From NCBI RefSeq assembly GCF_001941965.1, contig NZ_MKZO01000025.1, forward strand, positions 124,001 to 188,000: a stretch of DNA of 64,000 nt. The letters are read 5' to 3'. Below the pieces are notes generated by a model. The model worked only from the letters and a program-made list of their open reading frames with translations, did not search any database and was not told where the DNA came from. The DNA comes from Pseudomonas putida (GTDB taxonomy: Bacteria > Pseudomonadota > Gammaproteobacteria > Pseudomonadales > Pseudomonadaceae). Numbering within the stretch: position 1 is the stretch's first letter; the number at the start of each line of letters is the position of its first letter. Positions 33,378 to 44,664 of this stretch are shown piece after piece. The translations under genes were made by a program, and so were the position numbers.

Positions 33378-35837
33378 ATGAAGGGAAAACGGACGCTCGA
33401 AACGCCCAGGCTCCTGGGGCTTATCTGGCCATTTATCGCTGTGGTGCTGTTCCAGGCGCTGCTCGGCAGCATGAGCCTGTACGCGCTGTCGGCGATGCGC
33501 GCCTATGTGGCGGGGGAAAGCCTCTGGTCCAAGGGCCAGAAGGACGCCATCTATTACCTGAGCCTCTACGTCGACACCCGCGACGAGGAGAATTTTCGCA
33601 AATACCAGCAGGCCTTTGCCATTCCCGAAGGCAGCCATCGCCTGCGCCTGGCGCTGGATCTGGACCCGCCGGACCTGGAAGGCGCGCGCCAGGGCATCCT
33701 GGCGGGCGGCAACCACCCGGACGATGTGGCCAGCGTGATCTGGTTCTACTTGAATTTCCGCCATGTCAGCTACCTGGAGAAGGCCATCGACCGCTGGCAG
33801 GTGGGCGACAGTTTCCTCCAGGAGCTGGACACCCTGGCTCAGGAAGTCCACGCCGGCATTCGCGCCAACCAGGCCACGCCCTGGTACCTGGCGGAGTGGA
33901 AGCGCCGCATCGTCGCGATCAACGACAACGTCACCCCGGCCGCCCGGGCCTTCAGCGATGCCCTGGGCGAAGGCTCGCGCATGCTCTTGCGCCTGCTGTT
34001 GCTGATCAACCTTGCTACTGCAGTGTTCCTCATCGCCCTGGCCTGGCTACGCTCGAGCAAGCTGCTGGCCCAGCGCCAGGCCTTCGCCAGCGCCCTGCAG
34101 GTGGAGAAGGAGCGGGCGCAGATCACCCTGGCGTCCATCGGTGACGGGGTGATCACCACCGATGTCGACGGTTGCATCCTGTATATGAACCCCGCCGCCG
34201 AGCAACTGACCCATTGGGATGCCCTGCATGCCCAGGGCCTGCCGCTGGCGGCGCTGTTCAGCCTGCTCGACGACAACGCCGAGAAGGACAGCCTGACCCT
34301 CACCGAACATATCCTCAACGGTGCGCTGAGCGGCGGTTCGGAGCATGTCCGGCAGATCCAGCGTCTGGACGGCAGTACCGTGGCCGTGGCCCTGGTCGGT
34401 GCGCCGATCATCAGCGAGGGACGCATCAGCGGCACCGTGCTGGTGCTGCACGACATGACCCGGGAGCGCCAGTACATCGCCAACCTGTCCTGGCAGGCGA
34501 CCCACGATGCCCTGACCGGGCTGTCCAACCGGCGCGAATTCGAATACCGCCTGGAGCAGGCCCTGAACGAACTGGCCCGGCACAGCGGCCGGCATTCGCT
34601 GATGTTCCTCGATCTCGACCAGTTCAAGCTGGTCAACGACACCAGCGGGCATGCCGCCGGTGACGAACTGCTGCGGCATATCTGCGCGGTCTTGCAGTCG
34701 GCCCTGCGCGAGGGCGACGTGCTGGCGCGCTTGGGTGGCGACGAGTTCGGCGTGCTGCTGCACGATTGCCCGCCGGAGCAGGCCGAACGCATCGCCGAGA
34801 ACCTGCGCCAGTCGGTGCAGAGCCTGCATTTCGTGTGGAAGGGCCGGCCGTTCATGAATACCGTGAGCATTGGCCTGGTCCATCTGGCGCAAGCACCGGA
34901 AACACTGGAGGCGGCGCTGCGAGCCGCCGACATGGCCTGCTACATGGCCAAGGAAAAGGGCCGCAACCGCGTTCAGTTGTACCAGGCCGACGATACCGAG
35001 CTATCGGTGCGCTTCGGCGAGATGGCCTGGATCCAGCGCCTGCATATCGCCCTGGAAGAAAACCGCTTCTGCCTGTACGCACAGGAAATCGCCGCCCTGC
35101 ATCCCGAGGAGGGCAATGGCGGGCATCTGGAGATCCTTCTGCGCCTGCACGATGAAAGCGGCCGCATGATCCTGCCGGACAGTTTCATTCCGGCGGCCGA
35201 GCGCTTCGGCCTGATCACCGCCCTTGATCGCTGGGTGGTGAACAGCGTCTTCGGCACCATCCGCCAGTGCCTGGACGAGGGGGCGCAGGCGCCGCTGGCG
35301 ATGTGTTCGATCAACCTCTCGGGCAACAGCATTGGCGACGACAAGTTTCTTGAGTACCTGCGCCGGCAGTTCTGCGAGCACGCTATCCCGCCTGAATTGA
35401 TCTGTTTCGAAATAACCGAGACCAGCGCGATTGCCGATCTTGGCAGTGCCATTCGTTTTATCAACGAATTGAAGGGATTGGGTTGCAAATTTTCCCTTGA
35501 CGATTTTTGCGCCGGGATGTCGTCGTTCGCGTATCTGAAACATTTGCCTGTAGACTTCCTCAAGATCGACGGAAGTTTCGTCAAGGATATGCTCGACGAT
35601 CCGATTAACCGGGCGATGGTCCAGGTGATAAACCATATCGGCCACGTCATGGGTAAGCGCACCATCGCCGAGTTTGTCGAGACGCCGCTGATCGAACAGG
35701 CTTTGCGGGAGATCGGTGTCGACTACGCCCAGGGCTTCCTGATCGAGCGGCCCCAGGTCTTTACCTGCGCCAGCCTGCAGCGTCAGCGCGACGCGGCCAG
35801 GCCCTTGCTGTTCGGCTCGCCGGGGACATTGCGCTGA
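33378..35837 (+). CDS. rbdA: Membrane PAS-GGDEF-EAL cyclic-di-GMP enzyme RbdA
   Basis: RbdA is known in P. aeruginosa as a regulator of biofilm dispersal that degrades cyclic-di-GMP, with its GGDEF domain acting by GTP-binding stimulation. Here, of 819 aa, two membrane spans (about 12-34 and 202-223) enclose a periplasmic sensor. A PAS domain follows (about 244-370), then GGDEF (intact GGDEF at 453-457) and EAL (EIL at 585-587). The usual phosphodiesterase residues are present, but loop 6 reads DDFCAGMSS where Gly is usual. The ATG at 33378 (MKGKRT) gives the expected N-terminus; the frame is open 31 codons further. Confidence 0.88.
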   Translation: MKGKRTLETPRLLGLIWPFIAVVLFQALLGSMSLYALSAMRAYVAGESLWSKGQKDAIYYLSLYVDTRDEENFRKYQQAFAIPEGSHRLRLALDLDPPDLEGARQGILAGGNHPDDVASVIWFYLNFRHVSYLEKAIDRWQVGDSFLQELDTLAQEVHAGIRANQATPWYLAEWKRRIVAINDNVTPAARAFSDALGEGSRMLLRLLLLINLATAVFLIALAWLRSSKLLAQRQAFASALQVEKERAQITLASIGDGVITTDVDGCILYMNPAAEQLTHWDALHAQGLPLAALFSLLDDNAEKDSLTLTEHILNGALSGGSEHVRQIQRLDGSTVAVALVGAPIISEGRISGTVLVLHDMTRERQYIANLSWQATHDALTGLSNRREFEYRLEQALNELARHSGRHSLMFLDLDQFKLVNDTSGHAAGDELLRHICAVLQSALREGDVLARLGGDEFGVLLHDCPPEQAERIAENLRQSVQSLHFVWKGRPFMNTVSIGLVHLAQAPETLEAALRAADMACYMAKEKGRNRVQLYQADDTELSVRFGEMAWIQRLHIALEENRFCLYAQEIAALHPEEGNGGHLEILLRLHDESGRMILPDSFIPAAERFGLITALDRWVVNSVFGTIRQCLDEGAQAPLAMCSINLSGNSIGDDKFLEYLRRQFCEHAIPPELICFEITETSAIADLGSAIRFINELKGLGCKFSLDDFCAGMSSFAYLKHLPVDFLKIDGSFVKDMLDDPINRAMVQVINHIGHVMGKRTIAEFVETPLIEQALREIGVDYAQGFLIERPQVFTCASLQRQRDAARPLLFGSPGTLR

Positions 35838-35873
35838 CGCTTCTATCCAAATCACAAGGACAAGGAGCTGACA

Positions 35874-36662
35874 GTGATTGATACCTTTACCCGGACCGGT
35901 CCATTGATGGACGCCAGCAGTTATCCCCTCTGGGCCCAACGCCTGATCCAGGAATGCGCCCCCAGCAAGCGCCGTGTGGTGGAACATGAGTTCTACCAGC
36001 GCCTGCGCGACGGCCAGGTTTCCAGCCGGACCATGCACCAGTACCTGGTGGGTGGCTGGCCGGTGGTCGAGCAATTCTCGGTGTACATGGCCCGCAACCT
36101 GACCAAGACCGTCTATGGCCGCCATCCCGGCGAGGACATGGCGCGGCGCTGGCTGATGCGCAATATCCGTGTCGAACTCAACCATGCCGACTACTGGGTG
36201 CACTGGTGCGAGGCCCATGGCGTGAGCCTGGAGGACCTGCAGGCGCAGGACGTGCCGGCAGAGCTCCAGGCCCTGAGCGACTGGTGCGTGCATACCTGCA
36301 CGGCGGATTCGCTGGTGGTGGCCATGGCGGCGACCAACTATGCGATCGAAGGGGCGGTGGGCGAGTGGTCGGCAGTGGTCTGTTCGACCGACACCTACGC
36401 CCAGGGCTTCCCCGAGGAAGGCCGCAAGCGCGCGATGAAGTGGCTGAAGATGCACGCCCAGTACGACGATGCCCACCCGTGGGAAGCGCTGGAAATCATC
36501 TGCACCCTGGCCGGCAACAGCCCGGGCAAGGCCCTGCAGAACGAGCTGAAGCGGGCGATCTGCAAGAGCTACGACTATATGTTCCTGTTCCTCGAACGCT
36601 GCATGCAGCTGGAACACGGTGAAGCAGGCCAGGACGTCCGTCGTCGGGGCGCCCTGGCCTGA
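35874..36662 (+). CDS. TenA-like/iron-containing redox family protein
   Basis: This all-helical protein of 262 aa is related to TenA/heme-oxygenase-like folds. Residues that would line the pocket include HEFYQRL, VELNHADYWVHW and NYAIEGAVGEWS, typical of the group often annotated as TenA transcriptional regulators. There is no thiamine gene or TPP riboswitch nearby, so a thiaminase II role is doubtful. GTG start with AAGGAG six bases upstream. It follows rbdA by 36 bases, as PA0862 follows PA0861. Confidence 0.75.
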   Translation: MIDTFTRTGPLMDASSYPLWAQRLIQECAPSKRRVVEHEFYQRLRDGQVSSRTMHQYLVGGWPVVEQFSVYMARNLTKTVYGRHPGEDMARRWLMRNIRVELNHADYWVHWCEAHGVSLEDLQAQDVPAELQALSDWCVHTCTADSLVVAMAATNYAIEGAVGEWSAVVCSTDTYAQGFPEEGRKRAMKWLKMHAQYDDAHPWEALEIICTLAGNSPGKALQNELKRAICKSYDYMFLFLERCMQLEHGEAGQDVRRRGALA

Positions 36663-36665
36663 TCG

Positions 36666-37406
36666 TTACTGGGCGTTGAACGCCTGACCGTTGACCCCGG
36701 TGCTGTCCGGGCCCATCAGGTAGAGGTAGACCGGCATGATGGCCTCGGGCAGCGGGTTGTCCTGCGGATTTTCCGCCGGATACGCCTGGGCCCGCATGCT
36801 GGTGCGGGTCGCACCCGGGTTGACGCTGTTGGCCCGCACCGGCGCCACGCCTTCCAGTTCGTCCGCCAGGGTCTGCATCAGGCCCTCGGTGGCGAACTTC
36901 GATACCCCGTAGGCACCCCAGTAGGCCCGGCCCTTGCGTCCGACGCTGCTGGAGGTGAACACCACCGAGGCATCTTCCGACAGCTTGAGCAGTGGCAGCA
37001 GGGTCTGGGTCAGCATGAACATGGCGTTAACGTTGATGTGCATGACGCGCATGAAATTATCGCCGCTCAGTTGCTCGATCGGCGTGCGCGGGCCGATGAT
37101 CGAGGCGTTGTGCAGCAGGCCGTCGAGGCGGCCGAAGGCGTTTTCCACCATCACCGCCAGCTCGTCGTACTGGTGGGGCAGGGCGGTTTCCAGGTTGAAC
37201 GGGATGACCACGGGTTGCGGATGGCCGTCGGCCTCGATCTCGTCGTAGACCGCTGCCAGGTTGGCTTCGGTCTTGCCCAGCAACAGCACGGTGGCGCCAT
37301 GGGCGGCAAAGGCCTTGGCTGCCGCGGCACCGATCCCGCGACCGGCGCCGGTGACCATGATGACCCGGCCTTTGAGCAGTTCTGGACGGGCGGAATAGTC
37401 GAACAT
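36666..37406 (-). CDS. yciK: YciK family SDR oxidoreductase
   Basis: A short-chain dehydrogenase of 246 aa. It carries the dinucleotide motif TGAGRGIGAAAAKAF near residues 20-34, Ser in FTSSSVG and the YGVSK catalytic motif. The family (E. coli YciK) has no agreed substrate. It lies on the same strand as mupP and ubiG, but separated from them by a composite repeat. It converges on the TenA gene with a 3-base gap. Confidence 0.88.
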   Translation of the reverse strand: MFDYSARPELLKGRVIMVTGAGRGIGAAAAKAFAAHGATVLLLGKTEANLAAVYDEIEADGHPQPVVIPFNLETALPHQYDELAVMVENAFGRLDGLLHNASIIGPRTPIEQLSGDNFMRVMHINVNAMFMLTQTLLPLLKLSEDASVVFTSSSVGRKGRAYWGAYGVSKFATEGLMQTLADELEGVAPVRANSVNPGATRTSMRAQAYPAENPQDNPLPEAIMPVYLYLMGPDSTGVNGQAFNAQ

Positions 37407-37481
37407 GGGAATTGCCTCGAAAAGGAAATGGCTTCAGGCCACGCCGCTGCGTGGCCTATGGCGCACAGGTGCCGCCTGTCA

Positions 37482-37642
37482 CTGTAGGAGCTGGCTTGCC
37501 TGCGATGGAGCGCGCCAGCGGTCCCAAAACCATCCAGCACGAGCGTCTGTCACGGCGCTTATCTGGATTCGGTGACCCTGATGTATGGGGTGGCAGGTTT
37601 TGGGACCGCTTTGCGGTCCATCGCAGGCAAGCCAGCTCCTAC
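37482..37642. repeat. Composite inverted repeat, class 2 REP doublet, copy B
   Basis: It has the same outer arms as copy A at 15467-15648 (CTGTAGGAGCTGGCTTGCCT), here shorter at the right. The interior holds AAAACCATCCAGCACGA and GTGGCAGGTTTTGG, which are the reverse complements of the ends of copy A's interior. Outer flanks GCGCACAGGTG and CACCTGTGCC extend the symmetry. Confidence 0.85.
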
Positions 37643-37677
37643 CTTGGTTGCGTACACCTGTGCCTATGGGCGGGTGA

Positions 37678-38349
37678 TCAGCAGCCGCAGAGGGCGCCGT
37701 CGAGCACCTTGCGCAGTTCCAGGGGGTGATCGACCACCACGTCCGCGCCCCAGTTGTTGGGGTTGTCCTCGGGATGAATATAGCCATAGCGCACGGCGGC
37801 GGTGCGGGTGCCGGCGTCGCGGCCGGACTCGATGTCGCGCAGGTCGTCGCCGACGAACAGGACGCTGGCCGGGTCCAGGCCGAGGGTCTTGCAGGCGAGG
37901 ATCATCGGCTCCGGGTCGGGCTTGCTGTTCTTCACGTGATCCGGGCAGATCAGCAGCGACGAACGCTCGGCCAGGCCCAGGCGCTGCATGATCGGTTCGG
38001 CGAAGCGCACCGGCTTGTTGGTCACCACGCCCCACAGCAGCTTGCCGCGCTCGATGTCCTGCAGCAGCTCTTCCATGCCGTCGAACAGCTTGCTGTGCAC
38101 GGCGCAGTCGCGCTGGTAGCGCTCGAGGAATTCCAGGCGCAGGGGCTCGAATTCAGGGGCCTCCGGGTCCATGCCGAAGGTCGCCGCGACCATCGCCCGG
38201 GCACCGCCGGAGATCACGTCGCGGATCAGCTTGTCGGCCACCGGTGGCAGGCCGCGCTCGGCGAGCATGGCCTGGCAGATGGCGATGAAATCCGGCGCCG
38301 TGTCGAGCAGGGTGCCGTCCATGTCGAAAAGTACTGCTCGCAAACGCAT
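37678..38349 (-). CDS. mupP: N-acetylmuramic acid 6-phosphate phosphatase MupP
   Basis: MupP is a HAD phosphatase of the peptidoglycan recycling route found in Pseudomonas, converting MurNAc-6-phosphate to MurNAc; it influences fosfomycin tolerance and AmpC induction. HAD motif I is DMDGT (Asp9, Asp11 from the ATG at 38349), and motif IV is GDDLRD. Length is 223 aa. I prefer ATG 38349 (GAGGA six bases before) to ATG 38355, which overlaps the ubiG stop as ATGA. Adjacent to ubiG as in P. aeruginosa PA3171-PA3172. Confidence 0.9.
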   Translation of the reverse strand: MRLRAVLFDMDGTLLDTAPDFIAICQAMLAERGLPPVADKLIRDVISGGARAMVAATFGMDPEAPEFEPLRLEFLERYQRDCAVHSKLFDGMEELLQDIERGKLLWGVVTNKPVRFAEPIMQRLGLAERSSLLICPDHVKNSKPDPEPMILACKTLGLDPASVLFVGDDLRDIESGRDAGTRTAAVRYGYIHPEDNPNNWGADVVVDHPLELRKVLDGALCGC

Positions 38350-38351
38350 GT

Positions 38352-39050
38352 TCATTCCTCGCGAAGGGTCTGGATCATGTAGTTGACGTCAACGTCGGCG
38401 GCCAGCTTGTAGTGCTTGGTCAGCGGGTTGTAGGTCAGACCGATGATGTCCTTGACGCTCAGGCCTGCCGCACGGCTCCAGGCGCCGAGTTCGGAAGGGC
38501 GGATGAATTTCTTGAAATCATGGGTGCCGCGGGGCAGCAGCTTCATGATGTATTCGGCGCCGATAATGGCGAACAGGTAGGCCTTGGGGTTGCGGTTGAT
38601 GGTGGAGAAGAACACCTGGCCGCCGGGCTTGACCATCTTGAAGCAGGCGCGGATCACCGAGGACGGGTCCGGGACGTGCTCGAGCATTTCCAGGCAGGTG
38701 ACCACGTCGAACTGCTCGGGCATCTCTTCGGCCAGGGCTTCGGCGGTGATCTGCCGGTATTCGACGTTCACTCCGGATTCCAGTTGGTGCAACTGGGCCA
38801 CCGCCAGCGGCGCCTCGCCCATGTCGATACCGGTCACGGTGGCGCCACGCAGGGCCATGGCCTCGCTGAGGATGCCGCCGCCGCAACCGACGTCGAGGAC
38901 CTTCTTGCCGGCCAGCCTGACCCGCTCGTCGATCCAGTTGACCCGCAGCGGGTTGATGTCGTGCAGCGGCTTGAACTCGCTCTCGCGGTCCCACCAGCGA
39001 TGGGCCAGGGCCTCGAACTTGGCGATTTCGGCGTGGTCGACGTTGCTCAT
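38352..39050 (-). CDS. ubiG: Bifunctional ubiquinone O-methyltransferase UbiG
   Basis: UbiG performs both O-methylation steps of ubiquinone synthesis. The 232-residue SAM methyltransferase has motif I VLDVGCGGGILSEAM and post-motif VTGIDMGEA, and the substrate-region LPRGTHDF and TYNPL typical of UbiG. The ATG at 39050 (MSNVDHAEI) has GAGGA seven bases upstream. Its stop touches the mupP start. It lies 55 bases downstream of mtaD on the same strand. Confidence 0.95.
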   Translation of the reverse strand: MSNVDHAEIAKFEALAHRWWDRESEFKPLHDINPLRVNWIDERVRLAGKKVLDVGCGGGILSEAMALRGATVTGIDMGEAPLAVAQLHQLESGVNVEYRQITAEALAEEMPEQFDVVTCLEMLEHVPDPSSVIRACFKMVKPGGQVFFSTINRNPKAYLFAIIGAEYIMKLLPRGTHDFKKFIRPSELGAWSRAAGLSVKDIIGLTYNPLTKHYKLAADVDVNYMIQTLREE

Positions 39051-39105
39051 GGAACAGTCCTCTGAAACGGTGAAAATTCGGTGCGGCAGCGCGGCTGCCG
39101 GCAGG

Positions 39106-40437
39106 TCATTCGGTACGGCCGGCGATACGCTTGCCCCAGGCCACGGCGCTGGCATGCAAGGCCTGTTCGTCCAGGCGGGTCAGGCGACGCTCGTCGAGCA
39201 GCGCCTTGCCGGCGACCCAGACATGCTTCACGCAGTCGCGGCCGCTGGCGTAGATCAGTTGCGACACCGGGTCGTAGACCGGTTGCTGGGCCAGGCCGCT
39301 GAGGTCGAAGGCGACCAGGTCGGCAGCCTTGCCGATTTCCAGGGAGCCGGTGACGTCTTCCATGCCCAGGGCGCGGGCGCCATTGAGGGTGGCCATGCGC
39401 AGGGCGCGATGGGCATCCAGGGCGCTGGCCGAGCCAGCCACGGCCTTCGCCAGCAGGGCGGCGGTGCGGGTCTCGCCCAGCAGGTCGAGGTCGTTGTTGC
39501 TGGCGGCGCCATCGGTACCGACGGCGACGTTCACCCCGGCCTGCCACAGGCGCTCCACCGGGCAGAAGCCGCTGGCCAGCTTGAGATTGGATTCGGGGCA
39601 GTGCACCACACTGGTGTTGCTTTCTACCAGCAATGCCAGGTCCTCATCGCTGACCTGGGTCACATGCACGGCCTGCAGGTTCGGCCCGAGCAGGCCAATG
39701 CGCGCCAGGCGCTGCAACGGGCGCTCGCCGCGCTGCTCCACGGAATCGTGGACTTCGCTGGCGGTCTCGTGGATATGCATCTGGATCGGCGCGTCCAGCT
39801 CGTCGGCCAGCACCCGGACTTTTTCCAGGTTCTCGTCGTTGACCGTGTACGGCGCGTGGGGGCCGAGTGCGATGCGGATACGCGGATGATGGCGCAGGTC
39901 GCCGAACAGCTCGACGCCCAGGTGCAGGGCTTCGTCGAAATTGCGCGCGCCGGGGATCGGAAAGTCCAGCAGTGGGACGCAGATCTGCGCGCGCATACCG
40001 CTGTCGTGCACGCACTGGCTGGCGATCTTCGGATAGAAATACATGTCGCTGAAGCAGGTGATGCCGCCCTTGAGCTGCTCGGCGATGGCCAGGTTGGTGC
40101 CGTCGCGGACGAACTCCTCGTCGACCCAGCGGCCTTCGGCCGGCCAGATATGTTCCTGCAGCCAGGTCATCAGCGGCAGGTCGTCGGCCATGCCGCGGAA
40201 CAGGGTCATGGCCGCGTGGCCGTGGGCGTTGATCAGGCCGGGGGCGAGCAGGCAGCCGGGCAGTTCGCGGACCTCGGTGGGGCTGAAGCGCCCGGTCTCG
40301 CTGCGCGGGCCGATAAACACGATCTGGCCGTCGCGCACGCCCAGGGCATGCTCTTCCAGGACCACCCCGGCCGGTTCGACGGGCACCAGCCAGGTCGGCA
40401 GGAGCAGCAGGTCGAGAGGGGCGCTGGACTTGGGCAT
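39106..40437 (-). CDS. mtaD: 5'-methylthioadenosine deaminase (TRZ/ATZ amidohydrolase)
   Basis: This zinc amidohydrolase of 443 aa deaminates 5'-methylthioadenosine (and perhaps S-adenosylhomocysteine) to the inosine form. Metal ligands are His72 and His74 in NAHGHAAM, a His in MHIHETASE and Asp in GTDGAASNND. P. aeruginosa PA3170 has been shown to be a methylthioadenosine deaminase. It is divergent from mtnA, which acts later in the same salvage. ATG 40437 (MPKSSAPLDL) gives the usual length. Confidence 0.88.
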   Translation of the reverse strand: MPKSSAPLDLLLLPTWLVPVEPAGVVLEEHALGVRDGQIVFIGPRSETGRFSPTEVRELPGCLLAPGLINAHGHAAMTLFRGMADDLPLMTWLQEHIWPAEGRWVDEEFVRDGTNLAIAEQLKGGITCFSDMYFYPKIASQCVHDSGMRAQICVPLLDFPIPGARNFDEALHLGVELFGDLRHHPRIRIALGPHAPYTVNDENLEKVRVLADELDAPIQMHIHETASEVHDSVEQRGERPLQRLARIGLLGPNLQAVHVTQVSDEDLALLVESNTSVVHCPESNLKLASGFCPVERLWQAGVNVAVGTDGAASNNDLDLLGETRTAALLAKAVAGSASALDAHRALRMATLNGARALGMEDVTGSLEIGKAADLVAFDLSGLAQQPVYDPVSQLIYASGRDCVKHVWVAGKALLDERRLTRLDEQALHASAVAWGKRIAGRTE

Positions 40438-40546
40438 CGGGGCGGATTTCCCTGGATCATGGGGTGGTGGCGAAGTATACCCGAGCGTCCGCGCTTGGGG
40501 CTCGTTATAATCGCCGGTTTTTGATGTCCGAATGACGGGGTGAGGC

Positions 40547-41623
40547 ATGCGCGATCGACTTCTGGCTGCAGAGAAAGTAAGGGGTATCGATTGGCGTGAT
40601 GGCACCCTCTACTTGCTCGATCAGCGCGCGTTGCCTTTCGAGGAGACCTGGCTGGCGTACAGGGATGCCGCCGCAGTGGCTGAAGCGATTCGCTCGATGG
40701 TGGTGCGCGGGGCCCCTGCCATCGGCATCAGCGCTGCTTTTGGCCTGTTGCTGGGCTTGCGTCGGCGCCTTGCCGACGGGGGTGACTGGCGCGAGGCGCT
40801 GGAGGCGGATTTCACCGTGCTGAGCGAGGCCCGGCCGACCGGGGTGAATCTGTCCTGGGCCCTGAACCGCATGCGCGAACGCCTGCAGCGGGTGAAGGAG
40901 GGCGACGATCCGTCGCAGTTGCTGGAGGCCGAAGCCCTGGCAATTCATGAAAGCGATCGTGAAGCCAACCTGACCATGGCCCAGCTCGGCATGGAGCTGA
41001 TCCGCAAGTACCAGGGCAGCGAGCAGACCGTGCTGACCCACTGCAACACCGGGGCCCTGGCCACCGGTGGCTTCGGCACGGCGCTCGGGGTGATCCGCGC
41101 GGCCTGGCTGGAAGGCATGATCGAGCACGTCTACGTCGACGAGACCCGGCCCTGGCTGCAAGGCACCCGGCTGACCGCCTGGGAACTGGCCAACGAGGGC
41201 ATTCCGGTGATGGTCAACGCCGATTCGGCCGCCGCGCACCTGATGAAGACCAAGGGCATCACCTGGGTCGTGGTCGGGGCGGACCGCATCGCCGCCAATG
41301 GCGACGTGGCCAACAAGATCGGTACCTACCAGCTAGCGGTCAACGCCATGCACCACGGTGTGCGCTTCATGGTGGTGGCACCGAGTTCGACCATCGACCT
41401 GGACGTGCCCAGCGGCGACGAAATCGTCCTGGAGGAGCGCGATGGCAATGAGTTGCTGGAGATTGCCGGCACCCGTATCGCACCCGAGGTCGAGGCCTGC
41501 AATCCGGTGTTCGACGTGACCCCGGCGGACCTGATCGATGTGATCGTGACCGAGAAAGGCATCGTGGAGCGCCCGGATACCGCCAAGCTGGCGCAGCTGA
41601 TGTGCCGCAAGCGCCTGCACTGA
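40547..41623 (+). CDS. mtnA: Methylthioribose-1-phosphate isomerase MtnA
   Basis: MtnA turns methylthioribose-1-phosphate into methylthioribulose-1-phosphate in methionine salvage. The catalytic Cys is in LTHCNTGALATGG and the catalytic Asp in VGADRIAANGD. Length is 358 aa. GGGG lies six bases before the ATG. A TATAAT at 40506-40511 is a likely -10 box, without a clear -35. With mtaD divergent, the pair suggests salvage through methylthioinosine. Confidence 0.95.
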   Translation: MRDRLLAAEKVRGIDWRDGTLYLLDQRALPFEETWLAYRDAAAVAEAIRSMVVRGAPAIGISAAFGLLLGLRRRLADGGDWREALEADFTVLSEARPTGVNLSWALNRMRERLQRVKEGDDPSQLLEAEALAIHESDREANLTMAQLGMELIRKYQGSEQTVLTHCNTGALATGGFGTALGVIRAAWLEGMIEHVYVDETRPWLQGTRLTAWELANEGIPVMVNADSAAAHLMKTKGITWVVVGADRIAANGDVANKIGTYQLAVNAMHHGVRFMVVAPSSTIDLDVPSGDEIVLEERDGNELLEIAGTRIAPEVEACNPVFDVTPADLIDVIVTEKGIVERPDTAKLAQLMCRKRLH

Positions 41624-41653
41624 TTCCTTTGTTGTCTGTACGTGCGCCGCGAA

Positions 41654-41686
41654 CCCTGTGGGAGCTGGCTTGCCAGCGATGAGGCC
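41654..41686. repeat. Single REP unit
   Basis: One copy of the CTGGCTTGCCAGCGATGAGG unit follows mtnA. No inverted partner lies nearby, unlike the other five loci of this class in the window. Confidence 0.85.
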
Positions 41687-41794
41687 GGAACAGGCGCAGA
41701 ATCAGGTCCTGCAAGGAGCATTTTTCCTCACGCCAAGCGGCGCTTTGCCATACTCCCATGCCCCCGGCGACTGTGGTAACATCCGGCGGTTTCC

Positions 41795-41818
41795 AAGAGC
41801 GCCCAGCGGGGCGTTCTT
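41795..41818 (+). promoter_or_regulatory. Hairpin in the gyrA upstream region
   Basis: AAGAGCGCCC pairs with GGGCGTTCTT around a 4-base loop (one G-T pair). There is no T run, so a simple terminator is unlikely; a 5'-leader stabiliser or control hairpin is possible. Confidence 0.5.
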
Positions 41819-41951
41819 CACTACGCAGATCCATGGCATAACTCGTTGATTTGTCGTAAGTCGCCGCGCAGGAGGCCCTTCGCGGCGGCGAGCTTCGTTC
41901 GTCCCATATGGATGTGACGAAGTTTCACCCGAAAAAGGAATCAGGCTTCTC

Positions 41952-44588
<2,637 letters not shown>

Positions 44589-44609
44589 GTTGTAGAACGC
44601 GTGAAATAC

Positions 44610-44634
44610 GGAAGCGGGGCTGGTCCCCGCTTCC
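44610..44634 (+). terminator. Strong hairpin between gyrA and serC
   Basis: A perfect 10-base stem (GGAAGCGGGG / CCCCGCTTCC) with a CTGGT loop follows the gyrA stop by about 20 bases. It is not followed by a T run, so it may be an attenuator or RNA-processing site rather than a full terminator, letting some transcription pass into serC. Confidence 0.5.
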
Positions 44635-44664
44635 GCCGTTATCTTGAGCAGAGCGAGAGTGGAT

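Larger units (their letters stand above)
41624..41951. promoter_or_regulatory. mtnA-gyrA intergenic region with gyrA leader
   Basis: No gene is visible in these 328 bases. It holds one single REP unit (41654-41686), a small dyad around 41728-41745, and a 10-base GC hairpin at 41795-41818. The gyrA promoter must lie here; a TAACAT near 41777-41782 is a weak candidate. If transcription starts there, the hairpin is at the very start of a 170-base leader. Confidence 0.5.

Noticed and set aside
35838..35873. A TPP riboswitch before the TenA-like gene
   Set aside because: The gap is only 36 bases, too short, and holds no THI-box sequence.
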